A stretch of 64,000 nt of DNA from Pseudomonadota bacterium (GTDB lineage: Bacteria; Pseudomonadota; Alphaproteobacteria; Sphingomonadales; Sphingomonadaceae). Made by a program: the position numbers and the translations under genes. How positions within the stretch are numbered: position 1 is the stretch's first letter; each line of letters opens with the position of its first letter. The stretch covers positions 29,061 to 93,060 of the forward strand of contig JAEZCZ010000026.1 in assembly GCA_023433305.1 (NCBI GenBank), given 5' to 3'. The notes beneath the pieces are model-generated. The model was not told the origin of the DNA, ran no database searches, and saw only the letters and a program-made list of their open reading frames with translations. Below are positions 1 through 10,099 of this stretch, piece after piece.

Positions 1-89
1 TCGAGCTTGGCGCGCTCGCGCGCGGTCTTGTCGGGGATGATCTTGTCGAGGATCGAAGCGACGGGGCCGATGATGGCATCAAGAGGCAT
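1..89 (-). CDS. 3TM holin, gene-transfer-agent type (N-terminal fragment)
   Basis: Only the first 29 codons lie in the window; the rest continues past the left edge. The visible N-terminus reads MPLDAIIGPVASILDKIIPD followed by KTARERAKL. An amphipathic start with a PDK-x-ARERAKLE turn is what I recall from the small three-membrane-segment holins linked to gene transfer agent release in alphaproteobacteria. An AGGAGT ribosome binding site stands about 6 bases before the ATG. The family call rests on recall of a short stretch and cannot be confirmed without the missing part. It has no GTA neighbour inside the window. Confidence 0.6.
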   Translation of the reverse strand, partial: MPLDAIIGPVASILDKIIPDKTARERAKL

Positions 90-152
90 GGCGCACTCCT
101 TTGGTTAGCGAGTCGCTAGCGCATATAACCAAATAGGCACAAATAGGAAAGC

Positions 153-173
153 AAAAAGCGCCGATCAGGCGCT
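153..173 (-). terminator. Rho-independent terminator of the EamA transporter gene
   Basis: On the minus strand a perfect six-base stem (AGCGCC / GGCGCT, five-base loop) is followed directly by TTTTGC. The stop codon of the transporter gene lies inside the hairpin, so the gene ends on its own terminator. Confidence 0.75.
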
Positions 174-1046
174 CCGCTTGGTGGGCGGTCGCCCTGTCTT
201 CAGCGCGATTAGCACGCCCGAGCCAGCGATCAACGCCATGCCGACCAGGCTCACCGCGTCCGGAACGTGCCCGAACGCCACCCAGCCGAGCAGCCCCGCC
301 CAGAGCAGTTGCACGTAGTTGAGCGGCGCGAGCAGCGAGGCCGGCGCGTAGCGGAAGGCCGCGGTGAACAGGTAGTGTCCGACGCCGCCGAACACCCCGA
401 GGCTGGCAAACAGGCCGAGCTCGAGCAGGGTCGGGGCGCGATCCTCGATGAACCACGGCACCGCGACCCCGTAGAGAATCGATCCGGCCAGCGCGGTGTA
501 GAACAGCAGCGCGAAAGTGCTCTCGCTCGCCGACAGCACCCGCGACAGGAACTGGTAGCCCAGGTTCATCGCCACCGCGCCGAGCACGAACATCACCCCC
601 GTCGCCACCAGCCCGCTGCCCGGCCGTGCGATCAGCAGCACGCCGGCAAAGCCCGCCAGCGTCGCGATCCAGCCGACCGGCCCGACGCGCTCGTTCAGGA
701 ACGGCCCCGCGACGATGGTGAGCAGGATCGGCGAGAGGAACAGGATCGCGGTCGTCTCGGCGACGGGCATGCGCTGCAACGCAAAACCGATCAGCAGCGA
801 CGCAAGCGCGAGGCACAGTGCCCTGACCCAGACCAGTCCGGTCCGCTGGGTGCGGATCATCTGCCTCCCGTGTCGCGGGACGAGAAAGCCCATCATCAGC
901 AGAAGGTTGCCGAGATACCGCGCCGCGACGATCAGCGGGACCGGATGCGTCTGCGAGAGGTGCTTGGTGACCGTGTCCATGCAGGCGAACAGCGCCACCG
1001 CCATGACGCAGAGCACGGCGCCTCGAATGGGGTGGTTCTGGTGCAT
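165..1046 (-). CDS. EamA/DMT-family transporter
   Basis: A membrane protein of about 293 residues with roughly ten hydrophobic segments in two homologous halves, the layout of the drug/metabolite transporter (EamA) superfamily. The second half carries family-like text such as PLNYVQLLWAGLLGWVAFG near residues 250-270. Substrate cannot be told from sequence; relatives export amino acids, metabolites or drugs across the inner membrane. I start at the ATG before HQNHPIRG rather than an ATG eight codons upstream because the first transmembrane segment follows closely; the choice is not certain. It is a single gene, terminated by its own hairpin, upstream of tRNA-Pro on the same strand. Confidence 0.85.
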   Translation of the reverse strand: MHQNHPIRGAVLCVMAVALFACMDTVTKHLSQTHPVPLIVAARYLGNLLLMMGFLVPRHGRQMIRTQRTGLVWVRALCLALASLLIGFALQRMPVAETTAILFLSPILLTIVAGPFLNERVGPVGWIATLAGFAGVLLIARPGSGLVATGVMFVLGAVAMNLGYQFLSRVLSASESTFALLFYTALAGSILYGVAVPWFIEDRAPTLLELGLFASLGVFGGVGHYLFTAAFRYAPASLLAPLNYVQLLWAGLLGWVAFGHVPDAVSLVGMALIAGSGVLIALKTGRPPTKRSA

Positions 1047-1119
1047 CGGACCTCTTTGCTGGCCCGCCATGAAATAATGGGGCGGCGCATTTGCTCCGCC
1101 GCGTCAGATCGAAAACCAC

Positions 1120-1196
1120 TGGTCGGGACGACTGGATTCGAACCAGCGACCCCCACACCCCCAGTGTGATGCGCTACCAGGCTGCGCTACGTCCCG
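1120..1196 (-). tRNA. tRNA-Pro (anticodon GGG)
   Basis: A complete 77-nt cloverleaf on the minus strand: acceptor CGGGACG pairing with CGTCCCG, discriminator A and encoded CCA, D arm GCGCAGCCTGGTAGCGC, anticodon stem TCACA/TGTGG with loop CTGGGGG (anticodon GGG), and T arm containing GGTTCGAATCC. It closely matches bacterial tRNA-Pro(GGG). Confidence 0.95.
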
Positions 1197-1213
1197 ATCC
1201 AGTGGAGGCCGCG

Positions 1214-1242
1214 CCTATAGGCAAGGGTCCGGGGCATGGCAA
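1214..1242 (-). promoter_or_regulatory. Candidate sigma70-type promoter of tRNA-Pro
   Basis: On the minus strand TTGCCA and TATAGG are separated by exactly 17 bases, and the -10 box ends about 17 bases before the mature tRNA 5' end, the spacing expected for a stable RNA promoter. Confidence 0.6.
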
Positions 1243-1403
1243 GCGATTGGCGAGGCCTTTGGCAGGACGCCGCCGGCAGGGCCTCCGATTGCGCGTCCTG
1301 GGCTTTGCTGCTAGCGGGGCCGCCTCATTGGGGAGGCGCCGTTGCAATGCGGCTGGTCCCTTCCAATATCTCCGCCTTCTCGGCGACATGACGGGCGAAA
1401 AGC

Positions 1404-1724
1404 ATGCTAGATTTCCTTGCCGCGGGTTCCGCAGCGGCAGAGCCGCCATTCTGGATCTCCATGTTGCCGATCGTCGGCATGGTGGCGATCTTCTGGTTCC
1501 TCATCATCCGCCCGCAGATGAAGCGGCAGAAGGAGCACCAGGCCAAGATCGCCGCGGTCAAGAAGGGCGACCAGGTCGTCACCGCCGGCGGGCTGCTCGG
1601 CAAGGTGCTCAAGGTGGACGAGCAGTATGCCGAAATCGAGATCGCCCAGGGCGTGAAGGTCAAGGCCGTCAAGGCCACGCTCGGCGACATCGTTCCGCCG
1701 GGTGGCAAGCCGGCCAACGATTGA
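1404..1724 (+). CDS. yajC: Sec translocase accessory subunit YajC
   Basis: A 106-residue protein with one N-terminal membrane segment (about residues 18-37, ending FWFLIIRPQMKRQKEH) and a small soluble domain containing KKGDQVVTAGGLLGKV, the YajC hallmark. YajC joins SecD and SecF in the inner membrane as the accessory complex of SecYEG. It is the first gene of a yajC-secD-secF operon, with 23 bases before secD. The length is typical. Confidence 0.96.
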   Translation: MLDFLAAGSAAAEPPFWISMLPIVGMVAIFWFLIIRPQMKRQKEHQAKIAAVKKGDQVVTAGGLLGKVLKVDEQYAEIEIAQGVKVKAVKATLGDIVPPGGKPAND

Positions 1725-1747
1725 GCGCGCGGGGGGCTCGCTGAAAG

Positions 1748-3358
1748 ATGCTTGAATTTCCCCTGTGGAAACGCGTTTACCTCTGGGCGGTAACGCTGTT
1801 CTTCGCGCTCGCCGCGGTTCCCTCGCTGGTCGTGCTGACCGGCGCGAGCTGGCCTTCGGTCCTGCCGCGCCCGATGGTCAACCTCGGGCTCGATCTCGCC
1901 GGCGGTAGCCATATCCTGCTCGAGGCCGAGTCGGACCAGGTGGCCCGCCAGCGGCTCGAAACGATGGAGGAAGCGGTCCGCAACGCCTTGCGCGATGCCG
2001 AGCCGCGCATCCGCATCGGCGAGATATCGACGTCGGGCAATCGGCTCTCGTTCCTGCTCGAGGACCCGGGCCAGGTCGACGCGGCGCGCGACGTGCTCGC
2101 GCCGCTCACTACCGGCGCGGGCCTGACGGGGCAGCGTGACTGGACCATCCAGGTCGTCGACGGCAGCCGCTTCGTCATCGCGCAGACCGAGGCCGGGCTC
2201 GAGCTCGCGGTCAACAACGCGATGGAAAGCGCCACCGAAGTCGTGCGCAAGCGTATCGACGCGCTCGGCACGCGCGAGCCGACCATCATCCGCCAGGGTC
2301 CGCAGCGTATCGTCGTCCAGGTCCCCGGGCTGCAGGATCCGCAGGAGCTCAAGGACCTGCTCGGCCAGACCGCCGAGCTCGAATTCAAGCTCGTCGACCA
2401 GACCGCGCTGCAATCGGACATCGCGCAGGGCATCGCGCCGCCGGGAAGCGAGATCGTGCCCTTCGCTGCGGGCACCGACGGCGAGGGCACCTCGCTCGCG
2501 GTCCGGCGCCTCGGCGGCATCCGCGGCAACTCGCTGACCAACGCGCAGCAGAGCTTCGATCCACAGACCAACGAACCGGTCGTCAGCATCACCTTCGACG
2601 CGCAAGGGGGGGCGCGCTTCGCCCGTCTCACCAGCGAGAACGTCAACAAGCCCTTCGCGATCATCCTCGACGGCGAAGTCCTCTCGGCCCCGAACATCAA
2701 CGAGCCGATCTACGGCGGCACGGCCCAGATTTCCGGCGGCTTTACCGTCGAAACCGCCAACCGCCTGGCCATTTCGCTCCGTTCCGGCGCGCTGCCGGTC
2801 GATCTGACCGTGATCGAGGAGCGCACCGTCGGCCCCGATCTCGGCGCGGACTCGATCGAGAAGGGCGCGATCGCCCTCATGGTCGGCCTCGTCGCGCTGA
2901 TGGTCTTCATGATCGTCACCTACGGGCGCTTCGGTATCTACACCTGCTTCGCGCTGATCTGGAACATCCTGATGATCCTCGGCGTCATGGCGATGTTCGG
3001 ACCGATGGCGGCGCTCACCTTGCCCGGTATCGCGGGCCTCGTCCTCACCGTCGGCGCCGCGGTCGATGCCAACGTGCTGATCAACGAGCGTATCCGCGAA
3101 GAGCGCGCCAAGGGGCGGCGCGTCGTCCAGGCGGTCGAGCTAGGCTACAAGGAAGCGAGCCGCGCCATCTTCGACGCCAACATCACCAACACGATCGCGG
3201 CGGTGATCATGTTCCTGTTCGGCACCGGTCCGGTGAAGGGCTTCGCGGTCGTGCTGATGATCGGCATCGTCACCTCGGTGTTCACCGCCGTCACGCTCAC
3301 CCGCATGTGGGTCGCCGGCTGGCTGCGTCGCAAGCGGCCATCGGACATCGTGTTGTAG
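1748..3358 (+). CDS. secD: Protein translocase subunit SecD
   Basis: A 536-residue inner membrane protein. It has an N-terminal membrane segment (about 10-32), the conserved GLDLAGGSHILLE block near residue 48, a large periplasmic P1 domain, and the C-terminal transmembrane bundle with LVLTVGAAVDANVLINERIREE around residues 430-450. SecD uses the proton motive force with SecF to complete export of Sec substrates. It lies between yajC and secF, ten bases from secF, so the three are surely cotranscribed. No oddities seen. Confidence 0.97.
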   Translation: MLEFPLWKRVYLWAVTLFFALAAVPSLVVLTGASWPSVLPRPMVNLGLDLAGGSHILLEAESDQVARQRLETMEEAVRNALRDAEPRIRIGEISTSGNRLSFLLEDPGQVDAARDVLAPLTTGAGLTGQRDWTIQVVDGSRFVIAQTEAGLELAVNNAMESATEVVRKRIDALGTREPTIIRQGPQRIVVQVPGLQDPQELKDLLGQTAELEFKLVDQTALQSDIAQGIAPPGSEIVPFAAGTDGEGTSLAVRRLGGIRGNSLTNAQQSFDPQTNEPVVSITFDAQGGARFARLTSENVNKPFAIILDGEVLSAPNINEPIYGGTAQISGGFTVETANRLAISLRSGALPVDLTVIEERTVGPDLGADSIEKGAIALMVGLVALMVFMIVTYGRFGIYTCFALIWNILMILGVMAMFGPMAALTLPGIAGLVLTVGAAVDANVLINERIREERAKGRRVVQAVELGYKEASRAIFDANITNTIAAVIMFLFGTGPVKGFAVVLMIGIVTSVFTAVTLTRMWVAGWLRRKRPSDIVL

Positions 3359-3368
3359 GGACAAGCCC

Positions 3369-4346
3369 ATGAAACTGCTCAAGCTCATACCCGACAACAC
3401 GAACATCAAGTTCCTGCGCTGGCGGGTGCCGTTCTACACGGTCAGCCTCTTGTTGATGGCGGCGTCGATCGCGTTGGTCGCGACCAAGGGGCTCAACTTC
3501 GGCGTCGATTTCGTCGGCGGCCAGATGATCCGCATGACTTTCGTCGAAAGCAGCGAGGCCCCGGTGGCCGAGCTGCGCGAGGAGATCGGCGATCTCGGCT
3601 ACGGCGACCCGAGCATCCAGCAATTCGGCCAGCCCAACGAGATCTCGATCCGCATGGGCCTGCCCGACGGGTACGAGGACAACCCGGAGCTCGCCGCCGA
3701 GATGGGCAACCGGATCGTCTCGACGGTCCAGGCGGAATACCCCGACGCGCGCCTCGACGGCAACGACACCGTCTCCGGCAAGGTCTCGGAAGAGCTCGCC
3801 TGGGACGGCGCACTGGCGCTCGCGCTCGCGATGGTCGGCATCTCGATCTACATCTGGGTCCGCTTCGAATGGCAATTCGGGGTCGGCGCGCTGTTCGCGC
3901 TGGTGCACGACGTGACGCTCACGCTCGGACTCTTCGCGCTGACGCAGCTCGAGTTCGACCTCAACATCGTCGCCTCGCTGCTGACGCTGATCGGCTACTC
4001 GCTCAACGACAACATCGTCATCTACGACCGCGTGCGCGAGAACTTGCGCAAGTACCGCAAGATGCCGATGCCCGAGCTGCTCGATCTCTCGGTCAACGAG
4101 ACGCTCTCGCGTACCGTGGTGACGACGACATCGCTGCTCATCACCCTCGTCGCCCTGCTGCTGCTCGGCCCAGACGTCATCTTCGGCTTCACCGCCGCGA
4201 TCACCATGGGCATCTTCGTCGGCACCTACAGCTCGATCTTCATGTCGACGCCGATCCTGATCTGGCTGGGCGTGACTGGCGACAGCTTCGTCCCCGAAGA
4301 AAGCCGCGCCGACGCCCAGGTCCGCAAGGCCCGCGGCGAAGTTTAG
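3369..4346 (+). CDS. secF: Protein translocase subunit SecF
   Basis: A 325-residue partner of SecD. It has an N-terminal membrane segment, the GVDFVGGQMIRM block near residue 46 (equivalent to the SecD GLDLAGG motif), a short periplasmic domain and a C-terminal bundle with SLLTLIGYSLNDNIVIYDRV around residues 205-225. It is the last gene of the yajC-secD-secF operon. The palindromic repeat just downstream (4361-4448) may act as its terminator or stabilise the 3' end. Confidence 0.97.
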   Translation: MKLLKLIPDNTNIKFLRWRVPFYTVSLLLMAASIALVATKGLNFGVDFVGGQMIRMTFVESSEAPVAELREEIGDLGYGDPSIQQFGQPNEISIRMGLPDGYEDNPELAAEMGNRIVSTVQAEYPDARLDGNDTVSGKVSEELAWDGALALALAMVGISIYIWVRFEWQFGVGALFALVHDVTLTLGLFALTQLEFDLNIVASLLTLIGYSLNDNIVIYDRVRENLRKYRKMPMPELLDLSVNETLSRTVVTTTSLLITLVALLLLGPDVIFGFTAAITMGIFVGTYSSIFMSTPILIWLGVTGDSFVPEESRADAQVRKARGEV

Positions 4347-4360
4347 ATTTCCTAGACGGG

Positions 4361-4448
4361 CGCTCACGGAGGCACAGAAGCACAGAGACCCCTCGCGGCG
4401 AAGCCGCTGCACATCTCTCTTCTCCGTGCCTCTGTGCCTCTGTGAGCG
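4361..4448. repeat. Palindromic intergenic repeat (imperfect inverted repeat)
   Basis: Two arms of about 28 bases, 4361-4388 and 4421-4448, are inverted copies with about three mismatches. Both arms begin CGCTCAC (read inward) and continue as a GAGGCACAG-type tandem. The 32-base centre holds a smaller GCGGC-GAA-GCCGC hairpin. It fills the gap between convergent secF and the glycosyltransferase gene. GAGGCACAGAGGCAC-type palindromes are, as I recall, dispersed in several bacterial genomes; family membership is from memory. Confidence 0.8.
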
Positions 4449-4457
4449 CAAATCGCG

Positions 4458-5636
4458 CTATCGCGCCTCAACGATGCCTTCGTAGTATGCTGCCAGCTCC
4501 GCCGCGTTCGCGTCCCAACTGAACCTCTCCACGCACGCGGCGACGGTCTCCCGAGCAGGTGGGTTCGCAAGCAACTCGCGCACCGCCGCGGCGATCGCAT
4601 CGGCCTCGCGCGCCACGATCCGTCCGGCTTCCGGCCGAGTGACCAGCTCGCGCGCGCCGCCGGCCTCGGTGATCACCAGCGGGCACCCGCACGCCAGCGC
4701 CTCGACCCACGCGTTCGCCAGCCCTTCGCTCGCAGAGGGCAGCACCATCGCGTCCGCCGCCGACAGCACGACCGGGAGTCGCTCGTGGTCGAGCGAGCCG
4801 AGGAAATGAACCCGCCCGTCCATGCCGCTCTCCCGGGCCAGCGTCTCGAGCGTCGCGCGATCGGGTCCGGTCCCGACCAGCACGAGCCGCGCGTCGGGAA
4901 CCCGGGCCAGTGCACGGACGACGAACTGCTGCCCCTTGCGCGGGATCAGCGCCCCGACGGTTGCCAGCAACGCGCCGTCGGTCGGCACGCCAAAGTCGCT
5001 CGCCAGCCGCGCGCGGCTCTCGGTCCTGTCGAGCGGCCGGAACAAGTCCCGCTCGAGGCCGGTGTAGTGGATCGTGATCTTTTCGTCCGGCAGGCCCAAG
5101 GCCGCCATGTCCCTTACCAGAGCTTCGCTCACCGCCAGCAGCCCCGTCGCCTGGTCTGACGCGCGCCGCATTTGCCGCAGCGCGTAGGCCTTGCCGCCCC
5201 AGAACTGGATGTCCGCGCCGCGCGCCTTGATCGAAAGCGGCAGGCCCAGCGCGTCCGCGATCCGCGCGGCCGCTGGGCCGTCGGGATAGAAGAACTGCGC
5301 ATCCACCAGGTCGAAGGGTGCCAAGGCATGCAGCCGCCGCGCCAGGGGCAGTACCGCCCGCGCGATCATGCGCGGATTGATCGGGCCGCCGAAATTGGGG
5401 ATCAGCGTGAACGTCGGCCGGTGCACCGTCACGCCGCCTTCCACGCCAGTCACGGCGGACTCGGCCAACGCCTTGTAGCGGCCCATCCGCACGGGCGGCA
5501 CGCCGATCGGATTGATCACCGTCACGTCCCAGTCGCCGCGCGCCGCGAGCGCCTCGAGCTGCCGGGCCACGAACGTGCCGAAGCGCGGCTGGTGCGGATT
5601 CGGGTAGAGCGTGGCTATCGAAAGGACACGCTTCAC
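4458..5636 (-). CDS. GT4-family glycosyltransferase
   Basis: A 392-residue GT-B glycosyltransferase. The N-terminal domain starts KRVLSIATLYPNPHQPRFG. The C-terminal domain carries LLATVGALIPRKGQQFVVRA (about 206-225) and the nucleotide-sugar site SEGLANAWVEALACGCP (about 303-319), typical of GT4 retaining enzymes. The start is the GTG at 5636, which overlaps the stop of the upstream regulator gene by four bases (GTGA), so the two are translationally coupled. The sugar and acceptor are unknown; a role in exopolysaccharide or glycolipid synthesis is inference from the family. Confidence 0.88.
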   Translation of the reverse strand: MKRVLSIATLYPNPHQPRFGTFVARQLEALAARGDWDVTVINPIGVPPVRMGRYKALAESAVTGVEGGVTVHRPTFTLIPNFGGPINPRMIARAVLPLARRLHALAPFDLVDAQFFYPDGPAAARIADALGLPLSIKARGADIQFWGGKAYALRQMRRASDQATGLLAVSEALVRDMAALGLPDEKITIHYTGLERDLFRPLDRTESRARLASDFGVPTDGALLATVGALIPRKGQQFVVRALARVPDARLVLVGTGPDRATLETLARESGMDGRVHFLGSLDHERLPVVLSAADAMVLPSASEGLANAWVEALACGCPLVITEAGGARELVTRPEAGRIVAREADAIAAAVRELLANPPARETVAACVERFSWDANAAELAAYYEGIVEAR

Positions 5637-6211
5637 AGCTTGCGGACCAACATCTCCGCAACGGCGATCCAGGCCGGGTTGTCCACGACGATCTGCCGCT
5701 GGCCCGTGCCCGGCGGCAGCAATCCGACCATCGTTCCCTGCCGGTCGATCAGCCGCCCGAACGCGAACCGGCCTCCGGAGCGTGGCAACAGCACGTCGCG
5801 GTTGATCAGTTTCGGCGCTTCCTCGGGCGCCATTTGCCGCAGCCAGATCTGGTCGCCGGCGCGATATTCTCCCTGCGGAGCGTCGACCGCGAGGCACATG
5901 AGCGGCGCCTCGCCGCCCAGCTCGATCGGCAGGATCGCGTCGCGCGGAGAAGAGAGCGCATCGGCACCCGTGTCGGTCAGCCGGGCCACGACTTGCGCCT
6001 GTTCGGCCGCTTCGCCCTTGACCAGCAGCTCGGGATCGACGCCGAGCGCCGCGGCGATGCGGTTCATCCACACCAGCGACAGATTGCGCATGCCCGTTTC
6101 GAGCCGGCCGATCGTTTGCGCGGTCGTGGGTGGATTGCAGGCAGCCGCGACCTCGGCCAGCGTCATGCCCTTCTGCTTGCGAATGTCGCGGATGCGGTTG
6201 ATCACGGCCAT
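5633..6211 (-). CDS. XRE-family transcriptional regulator with C-terminal sensory domain
   Basis: A 192-residue protein. Residues 1-65 form a Cro/C1-type helix-turn-helix (IRDIRKQKGMTLAEVAAACN, then TIGRLETGMRNLSL). Residues 75-190 form a second domain with a beta-rich pattern (LMCLAVDAPQGEYRAGDQIW, KLINRDVLLPRSGGRFAFGR) reminiscent of S24/LexA-like C-terminal domains of phage-type repressors. I see no clear Ser-Lys dyad. A good site, GTAAGGAA, precedes the ATG. It is coupled by a four-base overlap to the glycosyltransferase gene, suggesting a shared transcript. Confidence 0.82.
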   Translation of the reverse strand: MAVINRIRDIRKQKGMTLAEVAAACNPPTTAQTIGRLETGMRNLSLVWMNRIAAALGVDPELLVKGEAAEQAQVVARLTDTGADALSSPRDAILPIELGGEAPLMCLAVDAPQGEYRAGDQIWLRQMAPEEAPKLINRDVLLPRSGGRFAFGRLIDRQGTMVGLLPPGTGQRQIVVDNPAWIAVAEMLVRKL

Positions 6212-6300
6212 TTCCTTACGAACCGATTTGGTTTTTTCGTTTTCCTACAGCCATACCTTTTTGGCAAGGGGTTTCTCCGATTCGCAAAAGGAGATTCGCG

Positions 6301-6774
6301 ATGCAGCGCAGGTTGGTGGAGCGCGAGCTTACCCCTGAAGGGCCGCGCCGGCGCGGGGCTGCCGCGAGAGGGCGGCGCAGCGTCACGGTAAATCTCGCCG
6401 AATCGCCGCTCTCGTGGCTGCACGCCCATGGCCATCTGGAGGATCGGCTGTTCGCGGCCGGGGAGGCTCTCCGCGCCGACTATGAGCGCGCGCAGTTGCC
6501 GGCGAGCGTCACGATGCGGTGGGAGCCCGTGCGGCTTCGCGGTGTACGCCCGGCGGGCATGGCACCCACTGAAAGCCAGCTCGCCGCGCGCCAGCGCTTC
6601 GACGGTGCAGTCGCCGCGGCAGGCAAGGGTCTCGAGGACATCCTGTGGCGAGTGGTCTGCGCCTGCGAGACCGTCACCGCCGCCGAGAAGGCGCTCCAAT
6701 GGCCGGCCCGCAGCGGCAAGCTCGTGCTTAAGTTGGCGCTCGATCGCGTCGCCGATTTCTACCGCATTGGCTGA
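6301..6774 (+). CDS. DUF6456 domain protein
   Basis: A 157-residue soluble protein. The middle part (residues 28-110) has NLAESPLSWLHAHGHLEDRL, FAAGEALRADYERAQLP and VTMRWEPV. The C-terminal part reads LEDILWRVVCACETVTAAEK and WPARSGKLVLKLALDRVADF, the DUF6456 pattern seen mainly in sphingomonads and related alphaproteobacteria. The C-terminal half looks like a compact helical, DNA-binding-like domain, but no function is established. AAAAGGAG stands about 8 bases before the ATG. It is divergent from the XRE gene; the AT-rich gap 6212-6300 probably holds both promoters. Confidence 0.8.
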   Translation: MQRRLVERELTPEGPRRRGAAARGRRSVTVNLAESPLSWLHAHGHLEDRLFAAGEALRADYERAQLPASVTMRWEPVRLRGVRPAGMAPTESQLAARQRFDGAVAAAGKGLEDILWRVVCACETVTAAEKALQWPARSGKLVLKLALDRVADFYRIG

Positions 6775-6844
6775 CGGAAATTTTTCTCCCAGGACAGTGT
6801 CAACTGTATCAACCGGATGTGAACTTTGCCGCGGCGGGGAGGCG

Positions 6845-8635
<1,791 letters not shown>

Positions 8636-8817
8636 GGCGCGGTCGCTTAGCCTCGCCTGTCGGGACGGTCTACTCCCGCTGCCATCATGCCTGGACTGCG
8701 CGAAAGGGCCTGCGGTTTGGCGCGATGGAATGCCGCACGCATTGCCCTTTCCTTGCCATCATGTCTAAGTCCCGAAAATCCGATCGAAAGGTCGATCGCA
8801 TTTTGGTGGGGCGACAA

Positions 8818-10020
8818 ATGCATGGTAGCCTGGCAGTCGGCGCGCTCAAGGCGCTGGTCGTGATCGGTTTCATGTGTGCGGGGGTGCAGGCTTCGGCGAC
8901 CCAGTACTTCTTCTGCTTCACCGAGCCGGCATATGGCGACGACAAGGACCTACTAGCCCTCTCGGCAGTCATGGAGGTGGAGGTCGACCGGCTCGACGAA
9001 GACTGGTTAGCCCTCGACTGGTCCGACCATCTGGATGAAGCGCCCACAGAGGGAACCCGCTCATACAGAAACTCCAAGCGCAACAGCTGCATAACCGCTG
9101 GGAGCCGCTCCTGGATCGAGGAGCAATTTCGCGAGCACTATCTTCCGAGATATCGCTGGGGAACGCCCGTAACCTGGGCGCCGACCATAGAAAATGTAGT
9201 GCCCCGTTCACCGAGCGAGGGGCTCGTGCTCGCTTTCGGCGACGATGACGGAAGCGCCCCGAAGCAGGACGGTGCCGAAGCAACCGATGGCAAGGGGCAG
9301 GCACGACAGGAGCCAAGCCCTTCCGACGCCGCGGAGCGGTCCGACCTCGCGGAAGTGGAAAAGGCTCGTCTCGCGGCCGAGGACCGCGCAAGGCGCGAGG
9401 CCGAGGAACGCGACCGCCGCGAGGCTGCGGAGACGGCCAGGCTCAATCGCGAAGCCGCCGAGTTCGCCGCCAACCAGATCGCGGAGAACGAGGCTTCGCG
9501 TCGCAAAGCCGAAGCGGAGCGGAAGGCCTACGAAGCAGAGCTTGCCCGGGTCGAACGGGAAAAGGCTCAGCACGAGCTCGCGATGGAGCAGAACCGCCGC
9601 GAGCGTGAGGAGGCCAATCGGCGCCAGCAGGAATATTTCGCGGCGCAGCGCCGCCATGCGCTCTGCATCGGCGGCGATAGAAAGGCGTGCGCCGATATCG
9701 AGGCAGGCAAGCCGGCGCTGGCCGACGCCAGCACGGAAGAAGAGGCCTCGACCGAAGAGGATGCGACCCGCTGCGTCTCCGCCCCCGTCGTGTCCGCGGA
9801 CTCGACCTTCAGGGGCTCCACGCAGGCCGTGGTGGTCAATGGTTGCGAGGCCCCGGTCGACGTTCGCGTGTGCCTGATGCGCACGGGAGGCTGGAACTGC
9901 GGAACTACCTGGAACCTGGCTCCGCAGGCACGATGGGCGCACACCTCGTTCGAAAGCGACGGGCAGGTGTTCTGGGACGCGCGCGTTTCGACATCGAGCC
10001 GGGCGCTCGCCAAGCCCTGA
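8818..10020 (+). CDS. Unrecognised secreted coiled-coil protein
   Basis: A 400-residue protein I do not recognise. It starts with a signal peptide (residues 1-26, hydrophobic core then GVQASATQ). A domain with two or three cysteines spans about 27-130. A charged linker is followed by a long Glu/Arg/Ala coiled coil (about 175-285, EKARLAAEDRARREAEERD style). A small cysteine-rich C-terminal domain (about 280-400) contains CIGGDRKACADIEAGKP and pairs of Cys such as VNGCEAPVDVRVCL and GGWNCGTTW. I chose the ATG at 8818 because it starts the signal peptide; an in-frame ATG at 8761 would add 19 charged residues. Probably periplasmic; a role is not visible. Confidence 0.75.
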   Translation: MHGSLAVGALKALVVIGFMCAGVQASATQYFFCFTEPAYGDDKDLLALSAVMEVEVDRLDEDWLALDWSDHLDEAPTEGTRSYRNSKRNSCITAGSRSWIEEQFREHYLPRYRWGTPVTWAPTIENVVPRSPSEGLVLAFGDDDGSAPKQDGAEATDGKGQARQEPSPSDAAERSDLAEVEKARLAAEDRARREAEERDRREAAETARLNREAAEFAANQIAENEASRRKAEAERKAYEAELARVEREKAQHELAMEQNRREREEANRRQQEYFAAQRRHALCIGGDRKACADIEAGKPALADASTEEEASTEEDATRCVSAPVVSADSTFRGSTQAVVVNGCEAPVDVRVCLMRTGGWNCGTTWNLAPQARWAHTSFESDGQVFWDARVSTSSRALAKP

Positions 10021-10099
10021 TCCAGATCGGAACGAAGGCGTTCAGCAGCGCGTAATTGGCGCGGACGCAGCCCTTGGGCATACCAATCGGAGAATTCCC

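Noticed and set aside
1325..2605. 426-codon minus-strand frame across yajC and secD
   Set aside because: Antisense of two clear Sec genes.
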